Positions 25,881-33,534 of a stretch of DNA of 64,000 nucleotides are shown in pieces. Within the stretch, counting starts at the first letter, position 1. Every line of letters starts with the position of its first letter. This DNA comes from Pontibacter anaerobius (GTDB lineage Bacteria; Bacteroidota; Bacteroidia; Cytophagales; Hymenobacteraceae), in NCBI RefSeq assembly GCF_026241195.1, contig NZ_JAPFQO010000001.1, positions 1 through 64,000 of the forward strand, written 5' to 3'. The notes beneath the pieces are model-generated. The model was not told the DNA's origin, ran no database searches, and saw only the letters and a program-made list of their open reading frames with translations. The position numbers and the translations under genes were made by a program.

Positions 25881-25960
25881 TTTAGGTCCACTCCCCAAAA
25901 TCAATTACAAAGTATAAACCGGGTGCAAAATCACCCGCAAAGTATAAAGTATAAAACAGT

Positions 25961-28594
25961 ATGAAAGGAGAAGGCAAAGGCACGGTAACGCCACTGATGA
26001 AGCAATACAACGCCATAAAGGCGAAGCATCCGGGGGCGCTGCTGCTGTTCAGGGTAGGGGATTTTTACGAGACCTTCGGCGAGGATGCCATCAAGGCGAG
26101 TAAGATACTGGACATCGTACTGACCAAGCGCGGCAACGGCTCGGCCTCCGAAACGGCCCTGGCCGGCTTCCCGCACCACTCCCTCGACACGTACCTGCCC
26201 AAGCTGGTGCGCGCCGGCGAGCGCGTAGCCATCTGCGACCAGCTGGAGGATCCGAAAACGGTAAAAGGTATCGTGAAACGCGGCGTAACCGAGCTGGTGA
26301 CGCCGGGCGTGTCCTTTAACGACCAGGTGCTGGAGAAGCGCAGCAACAATTATCTGGCCGCCGTGCATTTCGGTAAAACCGAGACGGGCGTGTCTTTCCT
26401 GGACGTCTCTACAGGTGAGTTCATCACCGCACAGGGCGATAGGAACTACATCGGCAAGCTGCTGCAAAGCCTGGCCCCGGCCGAGGTGCTGTTCTGCAAG
26501 CGCGAGAAGGAAACGTTTATAGAGCGCTACGGTCCCGATTTTCGCTACTATGCGCTGGATGAGTGGGTATTCAAGTATGATTTTGCCTACGAGTCGCTGA
26601 CGCGCCAGTTTGGCACCGCCTCCCTTAAAGGCTTTGGTATTGAGGGGATGAGCGAGGCTATTATCTCCGCCGGAACCATCCTGCATTACCTTGCCGAAAC
26701 ACAGCACAACGAAATTAGCCACATCGCCACCATCTCCCGCCTGGAGGAGGATAAGTATGTGTGGCTGGACCGCTTTACCGTGCGCAACCTGGAGCTGGTG
26801 TACCCGCAGCATCCGGAAGGCGTGCCGCTGATCAACGTGCTGGATCAAACCGTGACGCCGATGGGTGCTCGCCTGCTGAAGAAGTGGGTGGTGCTACCGC
26901 TGAAGGATGTGACCCAGATCCGCCGGCGCCTAGATACCGTGGAGGCTCTGACGCAGCACCGCGAGCTGCTGGATGAACTGGTGCAGCACCTGAAGCAGAT
27001 AAACGACCTGGAGCGACTGATCTCTAAAGTGGCCGTGCGCCGCGTAAACCCGCGCGAGCTGGTGCAGCTGGCCAAGGCGCTGGAGGCTATACTTCCTATC
27101 AAAAAGCTGCTTTCCGCCAGTGGCATACCTGCTTTGGTAAAACTGGCTGACCAATTGGCACCCTGCGACGGCCTGCGTGAGGAGATCCGCAACATACTGA
27201 AGCCGGAGCCGCCGATGCTCACCAATCAGGGCAACATGATCAACGAGGGGGTGAACGCGGAGCTGGACGAGCTGCGCGCCATCGCTTTCTCGGGCAAGGA
27301 TTACCTGGCGCAGGTGCAGCAGCGCGAGATCAAGAACACGGGCATCAGCTCGCTTAAAATCGCCTATAACAAAGTGTTTGGTTATTACCTGGAGGTAACG
27401 CACGCGCACAAAGACAAGGTGCCGGCTAGCTGGATTCGCAAGCAAACGCTGGTAAACGCCGAACGCTACATCACCGAGGAGCTGAAAACCTACGAGGAGA
27501 AGATCCTGAACGCCGAGGATCGCATCTTCACCATCGAGTTCAGCCTGTTTAACGAGCTGGTGCTCCAGGCCATGGATTACGTGGCGCAGGTGCAGCAGAA
27601 CGCCAAGGTGATCGGGGTGATCGACTGCCTGAGCGCCTTTGCAGGCATTGCCTTGAGCAATAATTACGTGAAGCCGGAGGTTAGCGACAGCCATGTGCTA
27701 GATATCAAAAAAGGCCGCCACCCGGTTATAGAGAAGCAGCTACCATTGGGCGAGACCTATGTGCCGAACGATATCTTTCTGGACAACGAGGAGCAGCAAG
27801 TAATCATCATCACTGGTCCGAACATGGCCGGTAAGAGTGCCCTGCTACGCCAAACGGCCCTGATCGTGCTGATGGCTCAGATCGGGTGCTTTGTGCCTGC
27901 GGAGGCCGCTAAAATCGGTATCATCGACAAGATATTCACCCGTGTGGGAGCATCTGACAACCTGTCGCGCGGTGAGTCTACTTTTATGGTGGAGATGACC
28001 GAGACGGCCAGCATCCTGAACAACCTCTCGGACCGCAGTCTGGTGCTGATGGACGAGATCGGCCGCGGCACCAGCACCTACGATGGTATCTCGATTGCCT
28101 GGGCCATTGTAGAGCACCTGCACAACCACCCGAAGTTCAAAGCCAAAACGCTTTTCGCCACGCACTACCACGAGCTGAACCAGCTGGCCGAAGAGTTGCC
28201 GCGCGTGAAGAACTACAACGTGTCGGTGCGCGAGGCGGGCGGCAAGATCCTGTTCATGCGCAAGCTGGTGCCGGGCGGCAGTGAGCACAGCTTCGGTATA
28301 CACGTGGCGCAGATGGCCGGCATGCCCAACAACGTGGTGCTGCGCGCCGATGAGATCATGCACCACCTGGAGAAGGAGAAGGTATCGGAGCAGGCGCCGA
28401 AGCAGAAGATGAAAACCGCGCCGAAGAACAACTTCCAGCTTAGCATGTTCGAGCTGCACGACCCGCAGCTGGAGCGTGTGAAAGAGCTGATGGAGCAGCT
28501 CGACATTAATACCATCACGCCGGTGGAGGCCCTCTTGAAGCTGAACGAGCTGAAGCTGCTGCTGCAGGACAAGCAGCAGGCAGGGGTGCGCTAG
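25961..28594 (+). CDS. mutS: DNA mismatch repair protein MutS
   Basis: Mismatch-recognition ATPase of 877 aa. The N-terminal mismatch-binding domain carries the FxE motif in VGDFYETFGEDA near residues 33-44. Then come the connector, lever and clamp domains. The ATPase has Walker A GPNMAGKSALLRQTA near residue 619, signature DNLSRGESTF, Walker B LVLMDEIGRGTS and the ATHYHEL His switch. The C-terminal extension (after about 800) ends with the beta-clamp/tetramer-like helices. Start: ATG at 25961 within MKGEGKGTVTPLMKQYNAIK. A terminator follows at 28804-28838. It is the housekeeping MutS1; Vsr at 5.3 kb acts in a competing T:G repair path. Confidence 0.96.
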   Translation: MKGEGKGTVTPLMKQYNAIKAKHPGALLLFRVGDFYETFGEDAIKASKILDIVLTKRGNGSASETALAGFPHHSLDTYLPKLVRAGERVAICDQLEDPKTVKGIVKRGVTELVTPGVSFNDQVLEKRSNNYLAAVHFGKTETGVSFLDVSTGEFITAQGDRNYIGKLLQSLAPAEVLFCKREKETFIERYGPDFRYYALDEWVFKYDFAYESLTRQFGTASLKGFGIEGMSEAIISAGTILHYLAETQHNEISHIATISRLEEDKYVWLDRFTVRNLELVYPQHPEGVPLINVLDQTVTPMGARLLKKWVVLPLKDVTQIRRRLDTVEALTQHRELLDELVQHLKQINDLERLISKVAVRRVNPRELVQLAKALEAILPIKKLLSASGIPALVKLADQLAPCDGLREEIRNILKPEPPMLTNQGNMINEGVNAELDELRAIAFSGKDYLAQVQQREIKNTGISSLKIAYNKVFGYYLEVTHAHKDKVPASWIRKQTLVNAERYITEELKTYEEKILNAEDRIFTIEFSLFNELVLQAMDYVAQVQQNAKVIGVIDCLSAFAGIALSNNYVKPEVSDSHVLDIKKGRHPVIEKQLPLGETYVPNDIFLDNEEQQVIIITGPNMAGKSALLRQTALIVLMAQIGCFVPAEAAKIGIIDKIFTRVGASDNLSRGESTFMVEMTETASILNNLSDRSLVLMDEIGRGTSTYDGISIAWAIVEHLHNHPKFKAKTLFATHYHELNQLAEELPRVKNYNVSVREAGGKILFMRKLVPGGSEHSFGIHVAQMAGMPNNVVLRADEIMHHLEKEKVSEQAPKQKMKTAPKNNFQLSMFELHDPQLERVKELMEQLDINTITPVEALLKLNELKLLLQDKQQAGVR

Positions 28595-28607
28595 GAGCGG
28601 ATATTAC

Positions 28608-28730
28608 TCCGGGGGCAGGGGAAAGCGTTTTGCCGGCCCGTGGCACAGGGGATTTATACTTGCCGCCGGAGCTGTAAGTATACTTTTAAGTATGAATTCC
28701 TTGTTTTCTGCCCCCGGAAGTATAAATTTA
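28608..28730. repeat. inverted repeat and AAGTAT-oligomer cluster after mutS
   Basis: An 11-nt inverted repeat (TCCGGGGGCAG at 28608-28618, CTGCCCCCGGA at 28708-28718) encloses about 90 nt, which together with the flank contain five AAGTAT/ATACTT oligomers, including the overlapping palindrome AAGTATACTT near 28676-28685. No gene is present. It resembles a small structured element of unknown nature. Confidence 0.5.
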
Positions 28731-28803
28731 CATTAAATCTCAGGCGCTGCAGCTGGCGGCACCTCAGCAATTAAAAAAAGAATGAAAATTTTCTGGCTGA
28801 TTA

Positions 28804-28838
28804 TCAGCATAGAAGCATGCTGAGGCTGATTTTTTTTA
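28804..28838 (+). terminator. terminator after mutS
   Basis: TCAGCAT (28804-28810) pairs with ATGCTGA (28817-28823), then GGCTGA precedes a run of T residues (28830-28838). Confidence 0.7.
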
Positions 28839-28847
28839 AGGCAGCTA

Positions 28848-28877
28848 TTGACATGTCAGATTTTGTCTCTATCTTTG
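28848..28877 (+). promoter_or_regulatory. promoter of the tRNA pair
   Basis: TTGACA at 28848, a 19-nt spacer after TTG, and TATCTTTG at 28870-28877: a complete Bacteroidota TTG-N19-TAnnTTTG promoter. The start would be near 28884, about 35 nt before tRNA-Gly. Confidence 0.8.
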
Positions 28878-28917
28878 CATCACTAAATCACTACGGCGGT
28901 TTAGGAAAAACAAAAAA

Positions 28918-28990
28918 GCGGGAGTAGCTCAGTTGGTAGAGCGCGACCTTGCCAAGGTCGAGGCCGCGGGTTCGAATCCCGTCTCCCGCT
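28918..28990 (+). tRNA. tRNA-Gly (anticodon GCC)
   Basis: A 73-nt cloverleaf: acceptor stem GCGGGAG/CTCCCGC, D arm AGCTCAGTTGGTAGAGC, anticodon stem CGACC/GGTCG with loop TTGCCAA (anticodon GCC), and T arm GCGGGTTCGAATCCCGT. The CCA is not encoded. The discriminator base is T. It is followed by a terminator-like hairpin at 29008-29032. Confidence 0.95.
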
Positions 28991-29007
28991 CTCGAAAAGC
29001 AAGACAG

Positions 29008-29040
29008 AAGACGTTGTGATAAGCAACGTCTTTGTTTTTT
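29008..29040 (+). terminator. terminator after tRNA-Gly
   Basis: The arms 29008-29016 (AAGACGTTG) and 29024-29032 (CAACGTCTT) pair over 9 bp, then a GTTTTTT tract. Confidence 0.85.
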
Positions 29041-29072
29041 AAAGTCACTTCTCTGGGAATAGCCCGGAGGTT

Positions 29073-29156
29073 GCCGGGATGGTGGAACTGGTAGACACGC
29101 AAGACTTAAAATCTTGTGAGCGCAAGCTCGTGCGGGTTCGATTCCCGCTCCTGGTA
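29073..29156 (+). tRNA. tRNA-Leu (anticodon UAA)
   Basis: An 84-nt class II tRNA: acceptor GCCGGGA/TCCTGGT (two G-U pairs), anticodon loop CTTAAAA (anticodon TAA), variable-arm hairpin GAGCGCAAGCTC, T arm GCGGGTTCGATTCCCGC, discriminator A. The CCA is not encoded. It has its own terminator at 29166-29200. The terminator upstream suggests a separate promoter or readthrough from tRNA-Gly. Confidence 0.93.
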
Positions 29157-29165
29157 CTAGAATTT

Positions 29166-29207
29166 AAAAGGGTTGTAAGCATAAAGCTTGCAACCCTTTT
29201 TTGTTTT
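29166..29207 (+). terminator. terminator after tRNA-Leu
   Basis: The arms 29166-29180 and 29186-29200 pair over 15 bp with one G-U wobble and a 5-nt loop, followed by TTGTTTT. Confidence 0.88.
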
Positions 29208-29443
29208 CAGGCTGATTGATTAATTGAATCTCCATCTCACTGTAAACTCCATCAACTACCTTCTATCAGCCAAATAGCATTTCTATTTTCCTGCCCCTAG
29301 CTGTTAATCACAGTAAATGCCCCTTAGCAACGGTTAATCGATGGTATAACTACATTTATCTTTTGTTATATTTTCGTTAACATATATATAATATAGGATT
29401 TTTTCTGTTTATTGCCGCGCCTTACCATCCATAACCATCACAC

Positions 29444-31294
29444 ATGAAACATTTATACTTAACTAAGTGGGTTGTCCTGCTGGTTTCTTTATTTTCCTTG
29501 ACCTCCTGCGAGTCGGAGCTGGACAAAGTCAGCCCGACAGTTGTAAACGTGGCGGCAACTGCGCCTGCTACTATTGCGCCTTACGACGAGGATTTTGAAA
29601 CAGGGTATAAGGGAAGCTATGCGGCAGCCTCTGTTCCCTTTGCCAATGGTAGTTGGAGTTTCCAGGAGGCTCTGACGGGCAACACCTCCTCTGATGTCAA
29701 ATCCGGTTTGCAGTCAGCGCGTATCCGCGACCTTGGCCTGATCGGCATGGAGTTCGACCTGCCTGACGGTGCCAAGTCTTTTGCCTTCAGCTATGCCAAG
29801 TATGGCAAAGACAAGAACTCGCAGCTCGAGGTTTACTATTCTACCGACGGTGGCTCCTCCTGGCAGCAGGCGGGCAGCACTGTTACTGTGAGCAGCTTCT
29901 CACTTCAGCAGCTATCTATTCCGCTTAATGTAACGGGGCCGGTGCGCTTCCAGATCAGAAAAGTAGGAGGGGGTAGCAACCGCGTTAACGTGGACAACGT
30001 CTCGGTTGAGGCAAACCCAGTGGTTGTAGCGCCAGCCTTTGCAGAAGACTTCGAAGGAGGTTCCAAGGGTAGCTACGCTAGTGGCTCTGTAAGCCTTGCC
30101 TCCGGCAGCTGGCTGCTAAACGAGGCGTTGATCGGGACGCTGGACTCAGATAGAAAGGTTGGAACAAAGTCTGTGCGTATCCGCGATCTGGGTTCACTGG
30201 CGATGGAGTTCGACCTGGGTGATGCGCAAGCTGTGCAGATCAGCCATGCCGTGTACGGAACGGACGGGGCAAGCACCTGGGAACTGCAAGCGTCTACCAA
30301 CGGAGGAGCCTCCTGGACTAAAGTTGGGAACACCGTTACCAGCTCATCTATTACCCTGGAAACGATATCCTTTGATGTGGCTTTTACATCGCCTGTCAGA
30401 TTCAGAGTGGTGAAGTTGAGCGGTGCCGGAAACCGTATTAACATCGATAACTTTATCGTGAACGGCTCGGGAGGCAGTGGCTCAGGCAGCGGCTCAGGAG
30501 GTTCAGGCGGTACGGGCGGTACTGGAGGCGGCACGAGCTCTGGTTTAGGAGCTGTGCACCTTACCATGGGCAACCCTACCAATGCGGTGATAGACCTGAA
30601 TGCGGTAAACAACTACCTGCTGGAGAAAGAGGAGTATGTAATGTCTTACAGCCGCGACCGCGGATCTGCCAACTGGGTAAGCTGGCACCTGGACGAGGCC
30701 TGGCTGGGCAGCACTCCTAGGCAAGATGATTTCCGTGCGGATATTACCCTGCCTGCCGGCTGGTATCAGGTAGGGTCTACCGACTATACTGGCAGCGGGT
30801 TTGACCGTGGCCACATGTGCCCTTCCGCTGACCGTACTCTGTCTGTAGACGACAACTCCAACACGTTCTTAATGACGAACATGATCCCGCAGGCCCCAAA
30901 CAACAACCGTTTAGGCTGGGCTAGCCTGGAGAGCTACTGCCGCTCTATGCTTACTGGCGGATATGAGATCTATATTATCTCAGGGGTATACGGCGTTGGC
31001 GGAACTGGTTCTAACGGCTATGCTACCACTATTGCCGGCGGCATGGTAACGGTGCCATCCAATACCTGGAAAGTTATTCTTATCATTCCGGACGGAGACG
31101 ATGACGTGAACCGTGTAACGACTAACACACGCGTAATCGCCATCGACATGCCAAACGACCAGAATGTTTCCTCAGACTGGAGAACCTACAGAACTTCCGT
31201 TGACATGATCGAGGCGAAAACCGGTTACGATTTCTTCAGCTTGGTAGCCGACAACGTGGAAAATGTAATAGAGGCCTCTGTTGATAACTTGTAA
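29444..31294 (+). CDS. secreted DNA/RNA non-specific endonuclease lipoprotein with two beta-sandwich repeats
   Basis: A 616-aa modular protein: lipoprotein signal peptide with lipobox LTSC, two tandem approximately 145-residue beta-sandwich domains (about 50-190 and 200-345, both opening with EDFE.G.KGSYA), a Gly/Ser/Thr-rich linker (about 345-365), and a NUC1 ββα-metal nuclease domain. The nuclease motif DRGHMCPSADR begins near residue D454 and the magnesium Asn is in TNMIPQAPNNN. Such nucleases digest extracellular DNA and RNA for nutrients or act on invaders. The β-sandwich modules resemble carbohydrate- or surface-binding domains. The gene is followed by a terminator and is not in an operon. 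The lipobox implies surface or periplasmic anchoring. Confidence 0.85.
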   Translation: MKHLYLTKWVVLLVSLFSLTSCESELDKVSPTVVNVAATAPATIAPYDEDFETGYKGSYAAASVPFANGSWSFQEALTGNTSSDVKSGLQSARIRDLGLIGMEFDLPDGAKSFAFSYAKYGKDKNSQLEVYYSTDGGSSWQQAGSTVTVSSFSLQQLSIPLNVTGPVRFQIRKVGGGSNRVNVDNVSVEANPVVVAPAFAEDFEGGSKGSYASGSVSLASGSWLLNEALIGTLDSDRKVGTKSVRIRDLGSLAMEFDLGDAQAVQISHAVYGTDGASTWELQASTNGGASWTKVGNTVTSSSITLETISFDVAFTSPVRFRVVKLSGAGNRINIDNFIVNGSGGSGSGSGSGGSGGTGGTGGGTSSGLGAVHLTMGNPTNAVIDLNAVNNYLLEKEEYVMSYSRDRGSANWVSWHLDEAWLGSTPRQDDFRADITLPAGWYQVGSTDYTGSGFDRGHMCPSADRTLSVDDNSNTFLMTNMIPQAPNNNRLGWASLESYCRSMLTGGYEIYIISGVYGVGGTGSNGYATTIAGGMVTVPSNTWKVILIIPDGDDDVNRVTTNTRVIAIDMPNDQNVSSDWRTYRTSVDMIEAKTGYDFFSLVADNVENVIEASVDNL

Positions 31295-31321
31295 AGAACT
31301 GTAAATTTAACCTGGTAAGGC

Positions 31322-31352
31322 AAAGGCACGCTCACGTAGGGCGTGCCTTTTA
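31322..31352 (+). terminator. terminator after the nuclease gene
   Basis: The arms 31322-31331 (AAAGGCACGC) and 31341-31350 (GCGTGCCTTT) pair over 10 bp around a 9-nt loop, then TTAT. Confidence 0.8.
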
Positions 31353-31647
31353 TGTTGCTGCCAGCCTGTAGTGAGGTAAGTGGAATAGCTATGTTATCTG
31401 CTGCCCGTGAAAGATTTTTAATTGGACTAAAATATTAAAGTTGCCTGCAGTTATTCAATATAAAAATTAAACTATATTTGGCAATCTGGTACCTAGCGAC
31501 ATCTTTTATAAGTGTTAAGGCAATAAAATATTGTACTTAATATTGTGAAAAAGGGAGATGGGGATGATGACTTAGTTGAATTTATCCTTTCGCTCGTGTA
31601 CGCTACAACAAGATTTAAATAGAGAGTAAGACAACAAAAAAGTAAAC
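31353..31647. other. intergenic region with a possible promoter box
   Basis: No gene was seen in about 295 bp of AT-rich DNA. TATATTTG at 31473-31480 fits the TAnnTTTG box. The triplet at the -33 distance is TTA (31451), not TTG. If used, it would give the lipoprotein gene a leader of about 160 nt. Confidence 0.4.
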
Positions 31648-32004
31648 ATGAAAGCATTTAGACTTTTATTAACAATGGCCGTGGCAGTGGTGCTTATGGT
31701 AGGTATGAGCAGCTGCAACAAATGTGATAATGAAAACCCGCGTGCAAGGGTAATTAATCATGGAAGTTTAGTTGCCAGCGTACAGATTAAAACATCCAAC
31801 GGCAACACAGAAAATATTAACAATGTGATGCCTAACACAAGCTCTGATACAAGGAGTTATGCAAAAGGGCTGGTAACCTTCACCATTACGCTGGATAAAA
31901 CCGAATTGGTGGAAACAGTTCAGATGGACAGCTGCTATGAGTATGACATCGTGATTGATGCCAATAACAGCATCAGCACAGTGTCGCGGGACCTGAATGA
32001 TTAG
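31648..32004 (+). CDS. small lipoprotein
   Basis: A 118-aa protein of unknown family. The signal peptide MKAFRLLLTMAVAVVLMVGM ends in a SSC lipobox (C23), followed by NKCDNENP. The mature part (about 95 aa) is Asn/Ser/Thr-rich and looks like a small β-sandwich: NPRARVINHGSLVASVQIKT, then FTITLDKTELVETVQMDSCYE and IVIDANN. The pattern resembles periplasmic immunoglobulin-like lipoproteins. Two further Cys residues (C26 and C99) could be paired. It is preceded by an isolated leader and followed by a bidirectional hairpin. Confidence 0.7.
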   Translation: MKAFRLLLTMAVAVVLMVGMSSCNKCDNENPRARVINHGSLVASVQIKTSNGNTENINNVMPNTSSDTRSYAKGLVTFTITLDKTELVETVQMDSCYEYDIVIDANNSISTVSRDLND

Positions 32005-32113
32005 GTAACTATAGCCACATTAACAGCAGCGCTTTGATGGAGCTGAGGAACAGAGTATAAACTGCAGCTGACAGTACATTTTAAAACAAGGCTTAGAGAG
32101 CCGGACAAGTATA

Positions 32114-32166
32114 AGAAAACTCTCAGAGTGATTACTATTCGCTAGTAAGCATCCTGAGAGTTTTCT
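32114..32166. terminator. long hairpin between convergent genes
   Basis: The outer arms 32114-32126 and 32154-32166 pair over 13 bp (AGAAAACTCTCAG/CTGAGAGTTTTCT); an inner TTACTA/TAGTAA pair (32132-32137, 32143-32148) extends it. It lies between the lipoprotein gene and the end of rodA on the opposite strand and can serve both. Confidence 0.75.
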
Positions 32167-32213
32167 ATACTCAAAGCTCCAAAAGAGTCTTAGGGATTAA
32201 CCTTTATTTGGTG

Positions 32214-33530
32214 CTACCTTGCCAGGTCCTTCGCTCTGTTGGCATCTATTGCCAGAAGTATGAACAGAAGGATCGTAAACGACCACAGCGAGGAACCACC
32301 GTAACTGAAAAACGGCAACGGAATACCCACCACCGGGGCCAGGCCAATCGTCATGCCCACGTTCACCAGGAAGTGAAAGAAGATGATAGAGGCCACACAG
32401 TAGCCGTAGGTGCGGGCAAAAACTGACTTCTGTCGCTCGGCTATACTTACAATGCGCACGAGCAGTACCATAAAGAGGGCAATAAGGACCGTGCTGCCTA
32501 TCCAGCCATGTTCTTCGCCGATGGTGCAGAAGATGAAGTCGGTGCTCTGCTCGGGCACAAAGTCGAACTTAGTTTGCGTACCCTCCAGAAAACCCTTGCC
32601 CCAGAAACCGCCGGAGCCAATCGCTATCTTCGACTGCGTTACGTTCCAGCCATAGCCCAGCGGATCCGCCTCGGGGTTAATAAGCGCCTTAATACGATTT
32701 TGCTGGTGCGGCTGCAGCACATCATTCACAAAGAAATCCACACTAAAGATCATCGCTACAACAACACCCCACAGGGCAATCATAACTTTGAAGCGGCGTA
32801 GCAGCCGGTAATCCATCCAGGTAGCCAGGGCCATCAGAATTGTGATGCCGGCAATTAAGTACAGCTTGGGCACTAGCAGCGTAAGTATAAAAATGGCCGC
32901 AGCTGAGCCTCCGATAATAAGTATAAGCGGCGACATGCCCTCCCGGAAATAAGCCAGTATAAAGGCGGCAAATACCAGCGCAGAGCCTGTTTCATTCTGA
33001 AGTATAATTATGACAGGCGGCACAAACGTAATAGCAGCCAGAATCATCTGATCTTTAAAGTTCTGCTGGCGCAGGTTTATACTTCCCAGAAACTTGGAGG
33101 CCGCCAGCGCTGTGGCAAACTTGGCTAACTCGGCGGGCTGCAGGCGTATGCCGCCACCCAGATCGAGCCAGGAGCGGGAGCCAGCGATAGGCTTAGCCAC
33201 CACTAGTGTTACGAGCAGCAACAGTATGATAAAGCCATAAATGGGGTAGGCGAGGTGCTCGTATACTTTATAATCCACCACCATCAGCACAATGATCAGC
33301 AGAAGCGAGGCGCCAATCCAGGCCAGCTGTTTACCTGAGTTAATATCCATGCTGAAAATGTTGATCACATTGTCGGGGCTGTAAACAGCAGCGTAGATAT
33401 TCATCCAACCCAAGGCAACCAGCAGGAAATACAGCAGCACGGTTACCCAATCCAGGTGCGGAGCCAGAAAACCGGAACTGCGGCGGCTCCTGGTGGTGCT
33501 TGACAATGTCTGTCCGAGTACTTTCTCCAT
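32214..33530 (-). CDS. rodA: peptidoglycan polymerase RodA (SEDS family)
   Basis: Multi-pass glycosyltransferase that polymerises lipid II for sidewall growth, working with PBP2. The protein has 438 aa and about ten membrane helices. SEDS signatures include SRSWLDLGGGIRLQPAELAKF (near residues 113-133), QNETGSALVFAA, GGFWGKGFLEGTQTKFDFVPEQSTDFIF and PLPFFSYGGSS near the end. It is the last gene of mreB-mreC-mreD-mrdA-rodA and starts 4 nt after the mrdA stop, so coupled translation is likely. FtsW would be the septal paralogue; gene order identifies this one as RodA. Confidence 0.92.
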   Translation of the reverse strand: MEKVLGQTLSSTTRSRRSSGFLAPHLDWVTVLLYFLLVALGWMNIYAAVYSPDNVINIFSMDINSGKQLAWIGASLLLIIVLMVVDYKVYEHLAYPIYGFIILLLLVTLVVAKPIAGSRSWLDLGGGIRLQPAELAKFATALAASKFLGSINLRQQNFKDQMILAAITFVPPVIIILQNETGSALVFAAFILAYFREGMSPLILIIGGSAAAIFILTLLVPKLYLIAGITILMALATWMDYRLLRRFKVMIALWGVVVAMIFSVDFFVNDVLQPHQQNRIKALINPEADPLGYGWNVTQSKIAIGSGGFWGKGFLEGTQTKFDFVPEQSTDFIFCTIGEEHGWIGSTVLIALFMVLLVRIVSIAERQKSVFARTYGYCVASIIFFHFLVNVGMTIGLAPVVGIPLPFFSYGGSSLWSFTILLFILLAIDANRAKDLAR

Positions 33531-33534
33531 GGCC

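Noticed and set aside
25560-25904. Minus-strand 114-codon frame in the R3/R1 cluster
   Set aside because: It spans six palindromes of a repeat family; no protein-like pattern.
28918-29156. tRNA pair as an integration (att) site
   Set aside because: No integrase, no duplicated tRNA 3' end and no foreign gene block nearby.
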